From positions 1 through 49,932 of the forward strand of contig CATIQU010000029.1 of assembly GCA_949519155.1 (NCBI GenBank): a stretch of 49,932 nucleotides of DNA, written 5' to 3'. Below the pieces are notes generated by a model. The model was not told the origin of the DNA and made no database searches. It saw nothing but the letters and a program-made list of their open reading frames with translations. Both the position numbers and the translations under genes were made by a program. Positions 9,031 to 17,477 of the stretch are shown here, in pieces. Every line of letters begins with the position of its first letter. Within the stretch, counting starts at the first letter, position 1. The stretch comes from Polaribacter sp. SA4-10 (GTDB taxonomy: Bacteria > Bacteroidota > Bacteroidia > Flavobacteriales > Flavobacteriaceae).

Positions 9031-10572
9031 TTATAGATCAAATTTAATTCCTTGCGCTAAAGGCAATTCATCGGAATAGTTGATGGTGTTTGTTTGTCTT
9101 CGCATGTATACTTTCCAAGCATCAGAACCAGACTCACGTCCGCCACCCGTTTCTTTTTCACCTCCAAAAGCGCCTCCAATTTCAGCACCAGAAGTACCAA
9201 TATTTACGTTGGCAATTCCACAGTCAGAACCAGCATAAGACAAAAACTTTTCAGCCTCTTTTAGTTCGTTGGTCATAATTGCAGAAGACAACCCTTGTGC
9301 AACACCATTTTGTTTTTCAATGGCATTTTCAACATCACCGCTGTATTTCATTAAATATAAAATAGGAGAAAAAGTTTCGTGCTGCACAATTTTATAATGA
9401 TTTTCAGCTTCTATAATTGCTGGTTTTACATAGCAACCACTTTCGTAACCTTCTCCTTCTAAAACACCACCTTCAACCAATACATTTCCACCCTCTGCTT
9501 TTGCACTTTCAATAGCAGCTAAGTAAGTGTTTACGGAATCTTTGTCAATTAATGGCCCCACATGCTTGGTTTCATCTAAAGGGTTTCCAATTTTAATTTG
9601 TTGATAAGCACCTACAATTGCATCTCTTACTTTGTCATATACAGATTCGTGAATGATTAATCTTCGTGTAGAAGTACAACGTTGACCACACGTTCCAACG
9701 GCGCCAAAAACAGCTCCTGGAACAACTACTTTTAAATCTGCAGTAGGGGTAATGATAATGGCATTGTTTCCGCCTAATTCTAATAAAGATTTTCCAAAAC
9801 GTTGGGCAACAGTAGCTCCCACAATTCTTCCCATTCTTGTAGATCCAGTGGCAGAGACTAATGGAACTCTCGTGTCCGTAGTCATCATTTCTCCTACTTT
9901 ATAATCTCCATTAATAATACAAGAAATTCCTTCTGGTAAATTGTTTTCTTTTAAAATTGCTGCGATAATATTCTGACAGGCTACCGTACATAAAGGTGCT
10001 TTTTCAGATCCTTTCCAAACACATACATCACCACAAATCCAAGCCAATGCAGTATTCCATGCCCAAACTGCAACTGGGAAGTTAAACGCAGAGATAATTC
10101 CAACAACACCAATTGGATGCCATTGTTCTCTCATAACGTGCCCTGGGCGTTCCGATGGGATGGTTTGACCGCTTAATTGTCTTGACAATCCAACAGCAAA
10201 ATCACAGATATCGATCATTTCTTGCACTTCACCATACCCTTCTTGAAGTGATTTCCCCATTTCATAGGAAACCAATTTTCCTAAAGGTTCTTTTAAGTCT
10301 CGTAATTTATTTCCAAACTGACGTACAATCTCGCCTCTTTGGGGTGCAGGAATATTTCTGAAAGACTGGTAAGCTTTCGTTGCAGCAGTCATTACTTTTT
10401 CATAATCTTCTTTAGATGTAGCAATTACTTTTCCAATTAATTTTCCATCTACTGGCGAGTAAGATTCAATAATTTCTCCATTCGAAAAATTATTTGACCC
10501 TGTTGAAGTTCCTTTATTTATATCCTTTAAACCTAATTCTTTTAAGGCTTCTTTTATTCCAAAATCTGTCAT
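9031..10572 (-). CDS. amaB: ALDH7/antiquitin-type aldehyde dehydrogenase (probable alpha-aminoadipic semialdehyde dehydrogenase)
   Basis: This 513-residue NAD(P)+-dependent aldehyde dehydrogenase has the catalytic Cys in GQRCTSTRR, the general-base Glu in LLELGGNNAI, the conserved VISAFNFPVAVW, and the C-terminal stretches FGGEKETGGGRESGSDAWK and NYSDELPLAQGIKFDL, which mark the ALDH7 family. This family oxidises alpha-aminoadipic semialdehyde (piperideine-6-carboxylate) in lysine breakdown, so the substrate assignment is by family. The frame stays open upstream to 10803, but the Met of MTDFGIKEALKELG is the natural start. The longer form would overlap the divergent gene. It is transcribed alone, with its own terminator. 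Confidence 0.93.
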   Translation of the reverse strand: MTDFGIKEALKELGLKDINKGTSTGSNNFSNGEIIESYSPVDGKLIGKVIATSKEDYEKVMTAATKAYQSFRNIPAPQRGEIVRQFGNKLRDLKEPLGKLVSYEMGKSLQEGYGEVQEMIDICDFAVGLSRQLSGQTIPSERPGHVMREQWHPIGVVGIISAFNFPVAVWAWNTALAWICGDVCVWKGSEKAPLCTVACQNIIAAILKENNLPEGISCIINGDYKVGEMMTTDTRVPLVSATGSTRMGRIVGATVAQRFGKSLLELGGNNAIIITPTADLKVVVPGAVFGAVGTCGQRCTSTRRLIIHESVYDKVRDAIVGAYQQIKIGNPLDETKHVGPLIDKDSVNTYLAAIESAKAEGGNVLVEGGVLEGEGYESGCYVKPAIIEAENHYKIVQHETFSPILYLMKYSGDVENAIEKQNGVAQGLSSAIMTNELKEAEKFLSYAGSDCGIANVNIGTSGAEIGGAFGGEKETGGGRESGSDAWKVYMRRQTNTINYSDELPLAQGIKFDL

Positions 10573-10684
10573 TTTGCTGTTAAATTTAATTCGTTTAAAT
10601 TGAACCCCGAAGCTACAAATAATTTTACACATTTTTAAATTAAACAAAAAGATTAATATTTGTTTAATATCAAACAAGTCAATT

Positions 10685-11742
10685 ATGAGAAAACCCATTT
10701 CATTAGTTCTTTTAGTATCCCTTTTTTTTGGGTGTACATCTGAAATAAAGCCTAAATTAATTATCGATAAAACCACAAAAAAACAAAATGATTTTGCCAT
10801 CATTATTCATGGAGGAGCTGGAACGATTTTGAAAAAAAACATGACAAAAGAAAAAGAAGAAGCTTACAAAGAAAAGTTAGCTGAAGCGATAAAGGTTGGG
10901 CATTCAATTCTTAAAAAAGGAGGAACAAGTCAAGAAGCGGTTCTAAAAACCATTCAGGTGATGGAAGATTCCCCTCTTTTTAATGCGGGAAAAGGGGCTG
11001 TTTTCACCAATGCAGGCACTAACGAATTGGACGCTTCTTTTATGGATGGAAAAACCTTAAACGCAGGAGCGGTAGCAGGTGTAAAAGACGTTAAAAGTCC
11101 GATTGAGTTGGCTATAAAAGTAATGACAGATTCCGAACATGTAATGCTTTCTGGGGATGGTGCTTCTCTTTTTGCAAAAGAACAAGGCTTGGAAATTGTT
11201 GCGGCAAGTTATTTTTATACAGAACAACGGTTCAAAGCGTTGCAAAAAGTAAAAAATAGTCAGAAAATAAAATCGAAAGTTCTAATAAACAAGCTGCTTT
11301 TTACGATGCGACAATCAAGGATTCTAAATTTGGAACGGTGGGCTGTGTAGCGTTGGATAAAAACGGCAACATTGCTGCAGGAACCTCTACTGGAGGAATG
11401 ACCAACAAGCGTTGGGGAAGAATTGGCGATGCACCCATTATTGGTTCTGGAACTTATGCTAATAATTTAACTTGTGGAGTTTCCTCAACAGGTTGGGGAG
11501 AGTATTTTATTAGAGGCCAAGTCGCTTATGATATTTCTGCACAAATGGAATATCAACAAAAAACATTAAAAGAGGCGACAAAAGATGTCATCCAAAACAA
11601 ACTCACAAAACTTGGTGGCTTAGGAGGTGTTGTGGCTTTAGATAACAACGGAAACATGTCTTTTGAATTCAATACAGCAGGGATGTACAGGGCTTCTATG
11701 GATGATCAAGGAGTTTTAATCGTAAAAATTTACAAAGAATAA
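10685..11742 (+). pseudogene. iaaA: Isoaspartyl peptidase / plant-type L-asparaginase, single frameshift
   Basis: The first part has a signal peptide with lipobox FFGC and then the alpha-subunit features IIHGGAG and FNAGKGAVFTNAG. The second part has the beta subunit, beginning TVGCVALDKNGN with the autocatalytic Thr, followed by GGMTNKRWGRIGDAPIIGSG. They are in different frames. Adding one A to the run at 11264-11267 restores a continuous reading (SQKNKIESSNKQ then FYDATIKDSKFGTVGC). The break is in the variable linker about 20 residues before the catalytic Thr. As written, the first product lacks the nucleophile subunit. The only nearby initiation codon for the second half is a GTG just after the Thr, so neither piece should be active. 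A homopolymer sequencing error is possible. Confidence 0.85.
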
Positions 11743-11814
11743 GCGTAAAAGCCCTTTTTGGAATCGCTTTTTAAAAAACTGAAAATTCCTTAAAATCGTT
11801 GCGCTGAATAGTGT

Positions 11815-11822
11815 TATTTTTG
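11815..11822 (+). promoter_or_regulatory. -7 box for the LuxE-like gene
   Basis: TATTTTTG matches TAnnTTTG and ends 9 nt before the chosen ATG (11832). This spacing favours 11832 over the in-frame GTG at 11811, which would lie upstream of the box. The message would have almost no leader. Confidence 0.55.
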
Positions 11823-11831
11823 CAAAACGAT

Positions 11832-12806
11832 ATGCAAAACGATATTTTTAACATTCAAAATGAGCAAGACTTTTCAGAAGTTGCACTCGCTGTTTTTAAA
11901 CACCAGTTTCAAAACAATCGTGTTTACCGTTCTTTTTGCGATTTGATCAATGTGCATCCTTCTGATGTTCTGAAAGTAACCGACATTCCATTTTTGCCAA
12001 TACAGTTTTTTAAAAGCAGAAAAGTGGTTGCTTCTAAAGACGAAGCTCAGCAGGTTTTTACGAGCTCTGGGACTACAGGAAGCATAACAAGCAAACATTT
12101 TGTTACCGATATCAACCTATACAAAGAAAGCTATCGAAAAGGGTTTTGTCACTTTTATGGAAACATAGAAGAATATACCGTTTTGGCATTATTGCCCAAT
12201 TATTTAGAACGTAAAGGCTCTTCTTTGGTCTATATGGTGGATGAGTTTATTACAAAATCTAACAATGTAGAAAGTGGTTTTTATCTTGATAATTTAGAGG
12301 AATTGACTCAAAAATTGATAGCATTGGACAAAAAAGGGCAAAAAGTGCTCTTAATTGGAGTTTCTTTTGCATTGTTAGATTTGATTGAAAAACAGCAATT
12401 CAACTTAAAAAACACGACCATCATGGAAACGGGTGGTATGAAAGGGAGAAGAAAAGAGTTGGTTCGAGAGGAGCTGCATGCAATTTTAGAAGGAGGCTTT
12501 GGGGTTACCGAGATTCACTCAGAATATGGAATGACAGAATTGTTAAGTCAGGGATATTCTAAAGGGAAGGGCGTCTTTAAAACACCGCCTTGGATGCGGG
12601 TTTTAACCAGAGACACGGAAGATGCCTTAACGATAAATCCACTAGGAAAAAACGGCGGTATCAATGTGATTGATTTGGCCAATTATAATTCTTGTTCTTT
12701 TATTGCAACACAAGATTTAGGAAAAGTACACAAAGACGGAACCTTTGAAATCATTGGGCGTTTTGATAATTCTGACATCAGAGGCTGTAATTTAATGGTT
12801 TTATAG
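11832..12806 (+). CDS. LuxE-like acyl-protein synthetase family protein (acyltransferase)
   Basis: This 324-residue member of the adenylate-forming LuxE family has an AMP-binding loop FTSSGTTGS (about residues 77-85), METGGMKGRRKEL, and a late adenylation-type motif HSEYGMTELLSQGYS. LuxE activates fatty acids for the bioluminescence reductase, but no luxC/D is nearby. Solitary homologues are common in Bacteroidota, and their substrate is unknown to me. The ATG at 11832 is preferred because the putative -7 box ends 9 nt before it. Its left neighbour is the broken asparaginase. Confidence 0.85.
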   Translation: MQNDIFNIQNEQDFSEVALAVFKHQFQNNRVYRSFCDLINVHPSDVLKVTDIPFLPIQFFKSRKVVASKDEAQQVFTSSGTTGSITSKHFVTDINLYKESYRKGFCHFYGNIEEYTVLALLPNYLERKGSSLVYMVDEFITKSNNVESGFYLDNLEELTQKLIALDKKGQKVLLIGVSFALLDLIEKQQFNLKNTTIMETGGMKGRRKELVREELHAILEGGFGVTEIHSEYGMTELLSQGYSKGKGVFKTPPWMRVLTRDTEDALTINPLGKNGGINVIDLANYNSCSFIATQDLGKVHKDGTFEIIGRFDNSDIRGCNLMVL

Positions 12807-12885
12807 CGGATTACTGAACTACATTTTAACCCTTTTAACAGGTTTCACAAGATTCATTTTAAAGAACACCTAGCCAATTTAAAAA

Positions 12886-13626
12886 ATGACAATTCGAGAG
12901 ATACTAAATAACACAGCACACAGACCTTGGAAAATGCCGACTGGAAGTTGGAAATTTTATCAAGAATGGAACAATGCAATATTTCTTCATTGGCAAGTAG
13001 AATTATCCGAATTGAAGAAATTTGTCCCAAACGAATTTGAGATAGACCTTTTTGAAGGAAAACCGTGGGTTTCAGTAGTTGCTTTTACAATGGAAAAGAT
13101 AAGACCAAAAAACCTACTTTCTTTCCCCCCGATTTCGGATTTTGATGAAATTAATATTAGAACTTATGTGAAATCAAAGAACAAAACAGGAGTCTATTTT
13201 TTGAGCATTGAAGGTGGAAAATGGTTGTCTTGTAAAATTGCAAAAGGAATGTCTGAACTTCCATATAGATTTTCAAAAACCAAACGGACTGCAAACAAAT
13301 ACGAATCGAATAACTCAGAATTTAACGACAAATTGAATATTCAGTTTGCAATTGGAAAAGGAATTACGGAAAAAAAGGAATTGGACAAGTGGTTGACAGA
13401 AAGGTATACTCTTTTCCAAGATACAGAAAAGGCAATTAATGAATTTGAGATTCATCATTTGGAATGGCCACTTAATGAAATTGACTTGGAAAAGTTAGAA
13501 TTCAATTATCCGAGATTTGACACGTTAATTAAAAACGAACCGAACAAAATTCAATACTCAAAAGGAGTAAAAGTTATTGCCTGGGGAAAGAATAAAAAAG
13601 AAAAATCGGACTACAACAACGGGTGA
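12886..13626 (+). CDS. DUF2071 (YqjF-like) family protein
   Basis: This 246-residue cytosolic protein starts HRPWKMPTGSWKFYQEWNNA and continues with FLHWQVELSELKKFVPNEFE and FEGKPWVSVVAF. This is the acetoacetate decarboxylase-like fold of DUF2071 (partial motif text only; no catalytic function established). Length is as expected. It has no partner gene, with a 79-nt gap before it and a long non-coding gap after it. The sequence around its stop codon (about 13605-13650) resembles 3' flanks I associate with mobile-looking single-gene insertions in flavobacterial genomes. That is from memory and unverified. Confidence 0.83.
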   Translation: MTIREILNNTAHRPWKMPTGSWKFYQEWNNAIFLHWQVELSELKKFVPNEFEIDLFEGKPWVSVVAFTMEKIRPKNLLSFPPISDFDEINIRTYVKSKNKTGVYFLSIEGGKWLSCKIAKGMSELPYRFSKTKRTANKYESNNSEFNDKLNIQFAIGKGITEKKELDKWLTERYTLFQDTEKAINEFEIHHLEWPLNEIDLEKLEFNYPRFDTLIKNEPNKIQYSKGVKVIAWGKNKKEKSDYNNG

Positions 13627-13983
13627 AAAAAACAGCTAGAATAGGTTTTTCAAAGGCTTGACTCTGTTTTGAAAGGAAAAAGGAAAATAAAATTTGGCGC
13701 TGTGTTAATCCGAAAATGCATCATCTTTTTATACGCTACGCTTCACACACATGATCTTAGCCATATTTTAGGATAAGACATTTTTTATTATTTCATTTCT
13801 AACTTTTAGATCAATCGGTAGAAATCGATAAACAAGTGCGAATTCATGAAAAAACAAACGATTTACAAGTTAAATAATTCCACATATTCCTAGTAACGCC
13901 CAGTTATTCCTATTTCAGCCCACATATTGATTTGCAACTCCTACTTAACGTTTTTATGCTTAATTTTACTAAAAACAAGAACA
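13627..13983 (+). other. Non-coding gap with possible short coding remnant
   Basis: This 357-base gap holds no intact gene. Around 13810-13880 one frame reads LLDQSVEIDKQVRIHEKTND and then LQVK before a stop codon, with no start codon and a stop just upstream. It could be the tail of a lost gene, but is too short to name. Near 13880 and 13919 the 8-mer CCACATAT occurs twice about 40 nt apart, ahead of the YHS gene. No terminator or RNA is recognised. Confidence 0.4.
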
Positions 13984-14475
13984 ATGCAAAAATTAATTCT
14001 CTTAATTTTCATCTTTATTTCAAATCTCTTCATAGCGCAAGTACAAGAGACTAAAACCGGTTTATCTCAAACTGACAGCAAACGAATAGAACAGTACAAC
14101 CTTAAAAAACGCGTAGCAATATCTGGGTATGATCCTGTGGCTTATTTTACAGAAAAGAAAGCCTTGAAAGGGGAGGAAGAATTTTCTACAACGTACAAGG
14201 GAGTGGTCTATCAATTTTATTCAGAAGCCAATAAGCAGTTGTTTCTAAAAACACCAAACCAATACGAACCTCAATATGGAGGGTATTGCGCATATGCAAT
14301 AGGATTGAAAGATGAAAAAGTAAAGATCAACCCCAAAACCTTTGAGATTAGAGACGGAAAGCTGTATCTTTTTTATAATTCTTGGGGAACAAATACCTTA
14401 GATCTTTGGACAAAAGAAGGGGCTGAAAAATTACAAAAACAAGCAGATATCAACTGGCAAAAAAGAGTTAACTAG
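13984..14475 (+). CDS. Secreted YHS domain-containing protein
   Basis: This 163-residue protein has an N-terminal signal peptide (MQKLILLIFIFISNLFIAQ, cleavage after about residue 19). A YHS-type domain follows, with GYDPVAYFTEKKALKGEEEF, the aromatic strand GVVYQFYSEANKQLF and the Cys-containing GGYCAYAIG. Proteins of this kind are periplasmic or secreted, and a metal- or haem-related role is often suggested but unproven. The ATG at 13984 is chosen because it places the hydrophobic segment at the very N-terminus. A longer frame starting with TTG at 13927 would bury it. It converges with tyrS across a shared terminator. Confidence 0.87.
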   Translation: MQKLILLIFIFISNLFIAQVQETKTGLSQTDSKRIEQYNLKKRVAISGYDPVAYFTEKKALKGEEEFSTTYKGVVYQFYSEANKQLFLKTPNQYEPQYGGYCAYAIGLKDEKVKINPKTFEIRDGKLYLFYNSWGTNTLDLWTKEGAEKLQKQADINWQKRVN

Positions 14476-14493
14476 TAAGCGATTTCTAACAAC

Positions 14494-14529
14494 AAAAAAG
14501 GGACTGATTTTAAATTCAGGCCCTTTTTT
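14494..14529. terminator. Bidirectional terminator between the YHS gene and tyrS
   Basis: GGGACTGA (14500-14507) pairs with TCAGGCCC (14516-14523) with one mismatch. It is flanked by an A run on the left and a T run on the right, so it can terminate both convergent transcripts. Confidence 0.75.
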
Positions 14530-14572
14530 ATTCTTTTGTCGCTTTTTAAATTGCGATTCTATTTTTTAAAAA

Positions 14573-15865
14573 TTATGCTACCACCAAAAGATAGTAGGTC
14601 TTTTTACCTCGCTGAAGTAATACATATTTATTTGCAATCAAATCTTCTTTAGAAACCGTAAAATCTTCTTTCACTTTTTCCTTGTTTACAGAAATTGCAT
14701 TTTCTTTGAGTGCTCTTCTTGCTTCACCATTTGAAGCTAAAAAGTTTGTTTTTGCTGCCAAAGCACCAATCATATCCAACCCACCTTCAACATCTGATAG
14801 CGATACTGTGGCTTTAGGCACCCCATCAAAAACATCTAAGAACGTTTGTTCATCCAACGATTTTAAATCAGAAGCTGTAGACTTCCCGAATAAAATAGTT
14901 GAAGCTTTAATGGCATTTTCATAGGCAGCTGTTCCATGTACTAAAAGAGTAACTTCTTCCCCAATTTTCTTTTGTAATAAACGCAAATGTGGTTCTTCTT
15001 TGTGCTTGATAATCAAAGCATCAATGGTTTCTTTGTCTAAGAACGTAAAGATTCTAATGTAGTTTTCTGCATCTTCATCAGAAGCATTTAACCAATATTG
15101 ATAAAATTTATAAGGCGATGTTCTTTTGGCATCCAGCCAAACGTTTCCTCCTTCAGATTTTCCAAACTTTGTTCCATCAGATTTTGTAATTAACGGACAG
15201 GTAATTGCATACCCCTTTCCGCCACCTACACGTCTAATTAATTCTGTACCTGTGGTAATATTCCCCCATTGGTCAGAACCTCCCATTTGAATAGAGGCAT
15301 TGTTGTTTTGAAACAAGTGCAAGAAATCATATCCTTGTACTAATTGGTAGGTGAATTCTGTAAAAGACATTCCTTCCTTAGATTCAGACCCAATTCTGTT
15401 TTTTACAGAATCTTTTGCCATCATATAATTTACAGAGATATGTTTTCCAATATCACGAATAAACTCAAGGAATGAAAAGTCTTTCATCCAATCGTAATTA
15501 TTGACCAAAACGGCTGCATTTGCAGCGTCTGAAGTAAAATCTAAAAAATGACTCAATTGTCCTTTGATTGCTTCTTGATTGTACCGTAGTGTTTTTTCAT
15601 CCAAGAGATTACGTTCAGAAGATTTTCCAGAAGGATCTCCAATCATACCTGTTGCACCTCCAACCAAAGCGATGGGTTTATGACCACATCTTTGAAAATG
15701 CGCCAATAACATAATAGGGACTAAATTACCAATATGTAAAGAATCTGAAGTAGGATCGAAACCAACATAGGCACTTCTCATACTTTCCATTAAATGTTCT
15801 TCTGTAGTTGGCATGCTGTCATGCAACATTCCTCTCCATTGTAATTCTTTAATAAAATTTTTCAT
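14573..15865 (-). CDS. tyrS: Tyrosyl-tRNA synthetase
   Basis: This 430-residue class I aminoacyl-tRNA synthetase charges tRNA-Tyr. The HIGH-type signature appears as SLHIGNLVP (residues about 42-50) after YVGFDPTSD. The KMSKS-type loop is [10 protein letters not shown]. The tRNA anticodon-binding S4-like domain forms the C-terminus ([20 protein letters not shown]). Length is full. It has a long leader if the -7 box at 15980-15987 is its promoter. No T-box structure is seen, as expected for this phylum. Confidence 0.97.
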   Translation of the reverse strand: MKNFIKELQWRGMLHDSMPTTEEHLMESMRSAYVGFDPTSDSLHIGNLVPIMLLAHFQRCGHKPIALVGGATGMIGDPSGKSSERNLLDEKTLRYNQEAIKGQLSHFLDFTSDAANAAVLVNNYDWMKDFSFLEFIRDIGKHISVNYMMAKDSVKNRIGSESKEGMSFTEFTYQLVQGYDFLHLFQNNNASIQMGGSDQWGNITTGTELIRRVGGGKGYAITCPLITKSDGTKFGKSEGGNVWLDAKRTSPYKFYQYWLNASDEDAENYIRIFTFLDKETIDALIIKHKEEPHLRLLQKKIGEEVTLLVHGTAAYENAIKASTILFGKSTASDLKSLDEQTFLDVFDGVPKATVSLSDVEGGLDMIGALAAKTNFLASNGEARRALKENAISVNKEKVKEDFTVSKEDLIANKYVLLQRGKKTYYLLVVA

Positions 15866-15979
15866 TGTAAATTGTAATTAATTCAATGTTAAATATGGGT
15901 TTCAAATAGCGTTTTTCAACGTTTTATAATTGATTTCGATTGGTTTTATTTGAGATTGTTAAACACCTTTTTAACGAGG

Positions 15980-15987
15980 CAAAGATA
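15980..15987 (-). promoter_or_regulatory. -7 box upstream of tyrS
   Basis: The minus strand reads TATCTTTG, a full match to TAnnTTTG followed by CC. It lies 114 nt upstream of the tyrS start codon, implying a leader of about 105 nt. Confidence 0.45.
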
Positions 15988-16020
15988 AACTTATCAATCA
16001 AAAAACCATAACTTAGCCGT

Positions 16021-17019
16021 ATGATTTTAGTTACTGGCGGAACAGGTTTGGTGGGTGCACATTTGTTGTATCATTTGGCAAAAAAAGAAGAAAAAATTCG
16101 GGCGATTTATAGGACAGAAGAAAAAATTTTCGCCGTAAAAAAAATCTTTACTTCATATACAAATGACGCCACACTGTTTGCTAAAATAGTATGGCTGAAA
16201 GCAGACATTACAGATGTTCCCGCAATGATTCCTGCATTTGTTGGAGTAGAAAAAGTGTACCATTGTGCCGCATTTATTTCCTTTAATTCAAAAGATTATA
16301 TAAAAATGCGAAAAGTGAATATTCATGGAACCGCTATTATTGCCAATTTATCTATTGATGCAAAAATAAAAAAATTATGTTTTGTGAGCTCTATTGCCTG
16401 TATTGGCGACTCCATTCAAGGAAAACCAATTACAGAAGAAAACGAATGGAATAAGGAATTGGACAATAGTGGATATGCAATTACAAAATTCGGTGCAGAA
16501 ACAGAAGTTTGGCGCGCAAGTCAAGAAGGCGTTGAAGTGGTTGTTGTAAACCCTGGAGTTATTTTAGGAAGCGGTTTTTGGAATACCGGTTCTGGTAAAA
16601 TATTTAGCAGCGTTTATAATGGGTTAAAATATTATACAGAAGGAATTACTGGTTTTGTTGGCGTTAAAGACGTTGTAAAAGCAATGATTTTATTGATGGA
16701 TTCTGAAGTAAAAAACGAGCGATTTATTTTAGTTTCTCAGAACAAACCGTTTAAAGAAATTCTCTTTTCTATTGCAGATGCCTTGGGTAAAAAAAGGCCT
16801 TCACATAAAGTGAAACCTTGGCAAACAAGTCTTTTTTGGCGCTTTTCTAGCGTTTTATCAATTCTCACAAAGAAAGAGCCTTTAATGAGTAAATATGCAG
16901 CAAGAAGTGCGCATGGAGTGTCTAAGTATTCTTCAGAAAAAATAATGAACACCCTCGATTTTAAGTTTACAAAAATAACCGAAGTAATAAACGATGCTTG
17001 TAAAAACGTTACAATTTAG
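16021..17019 (+). CDS. NAD-dependent epimerase/dehydratase (extended SDR)
   Basis: This 332-residue extended short-chain dehydrogenase has the dinucleotide-binding motif TGGTGLVG at residues 5-12 and an Asp-containing strand end (LKADITD). The catalytic Tyr/Lys are in GYAITKFGAE and the Ser in CFVSSIACIG. The family includes sugar epimerases and 3-beta-hydroxysteroid or dihydroflavonol reductase-like enzymes, and the substrate is unknown. It is divergent from tyrS, and its last 11 bases overlap the 3' end of the convergent DUF4296 gene. Confidence 0.92.
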   Translation: MILVTGGTGLVGAHLLYHLAKKEEKIRAIYRTEEKIFAVKKIFTSYTNDATLFAKIVWLKADITDVPAMIPAFVGVEKVYHCAAFISFNSKDYIKMRKVNIHGTAIIANLSIDAKIKKLCFVSSIACIGDSIQGKPITEENEWNKELDNSGYAITKFGAETEVWRASQEGVEVVVVNPGVILGSGFWNTGSGKIFSSVYNGLKYYTEGITGFVGVKDVVKAMILLMDSEVKNERFILVSQNKPFKEILFSIADALGKKRPSHKVKPWQTSLFWRFSSVLSILTKKEPLMSKYAARSAHGVSKYSSEKIMNTLDFKFTKITEVINDACKNVTI

Positions 17020-17476
17020 TTTTTAGGGCTTTCTTTTTTTTAGAAAATTCAAGCGGTTCTTTAAGCGCGTCTTTTTTGATTGGTTTTTTAATATTCAATT
17101 TACTAACAGAGTCTCTATTGATTGAATCTTTTCTCTTTTTTAAGACACTATATTTTTCTTTTTCGATTTCCAACCCTTTTTTTACTTTCGCTAATATTTC
17201 ATCATACGCCTCTATTTTAGAAATATAATAAAAACTACTTTTTTGAAAGCGAGTCGAATCTATTTTGAAACGATCATAAACAAAAGGGAAGTAGTCTATT
17301 TTGCGCTGTAAATTGATTGTTTTTACGTTTTTTGAAGAAGAAGCAATGAGCATCTGCTGAATTAAAATAACCATAGAATCCTTCGGAATTAAATCCGTAG
17401 GTTTTTTGTAGATTGTATTACTTGTACAATTGTACAAGAAAATAAAAGCAAAAAATAAGAAAATAAGTCTTTTCAT
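17009..17476 (-). CDS. DUF4296 lipoprotein
   Basis: This 155-residue lipoprotein has the lipobox FLYNC (Cys at about residue 17). It is followed by the DUF4296 pattern KPTDLIPKDSMVILIQQML and a helical segment FPFVYDRFKIDSTRFQKS. The C-terminal third is a Lys-rich helix. This family is found almost only in Flavobacteriia/Bacteroidia, typically just after pyrC, but its role is unknown. Here it starts 1 nt after the pyrC stop codon, so translation is probably coupled. Its 3' end overlaps the convergent epimerase gene by 11 bp. Confidence 0.88.
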   Translation of the reverse strand: MKRLIFLFFAFIFLYNCTSNTIYKKPTDLIPKDSMVILIQQMLIASSSKNVKTINLQRKIDYFPFVYDRFKIDSTRFQKSSFYYISKIEAYDEILAKVKKGLEIEKEKYSVLKKRKDSINRDSVSKLNIKKPIKKDALKEPLEFSKKKKALKTKL

Positions 17477-17477
17477 T

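Noticed and set aside
10573..10803. N-terminal extension of the aldehyde dehydrogenase by 77 residues
   Set aside because: The extra residues are low-quality (Cys/Phe/Lys-rich) and would overlap the divergent asparaginase start. The ALDH7 family begins near MTDFGIKEAL.
11260..11340. Programmed ribosomal frameshift in the asparaginase gene
   Set aside because: The A run is only four bases, with no slippery heptamer or downstream pseudoknot visible. A simple deletion or sequencing error is more economical.
13927..13983. Upstream start for the YHS protein
   Set aside because: It would place the signal peptide hydrophobic stretch after a second hydrophobic segment. ATG 13984 gives a normal signal peptide.
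15866..15987. T-box or other riboswitch in the tyrS leader
   Set aside because: No T-box sequence or terminator/antiterminator pair is present, and T-boxes are not expected in Bacteroidota.
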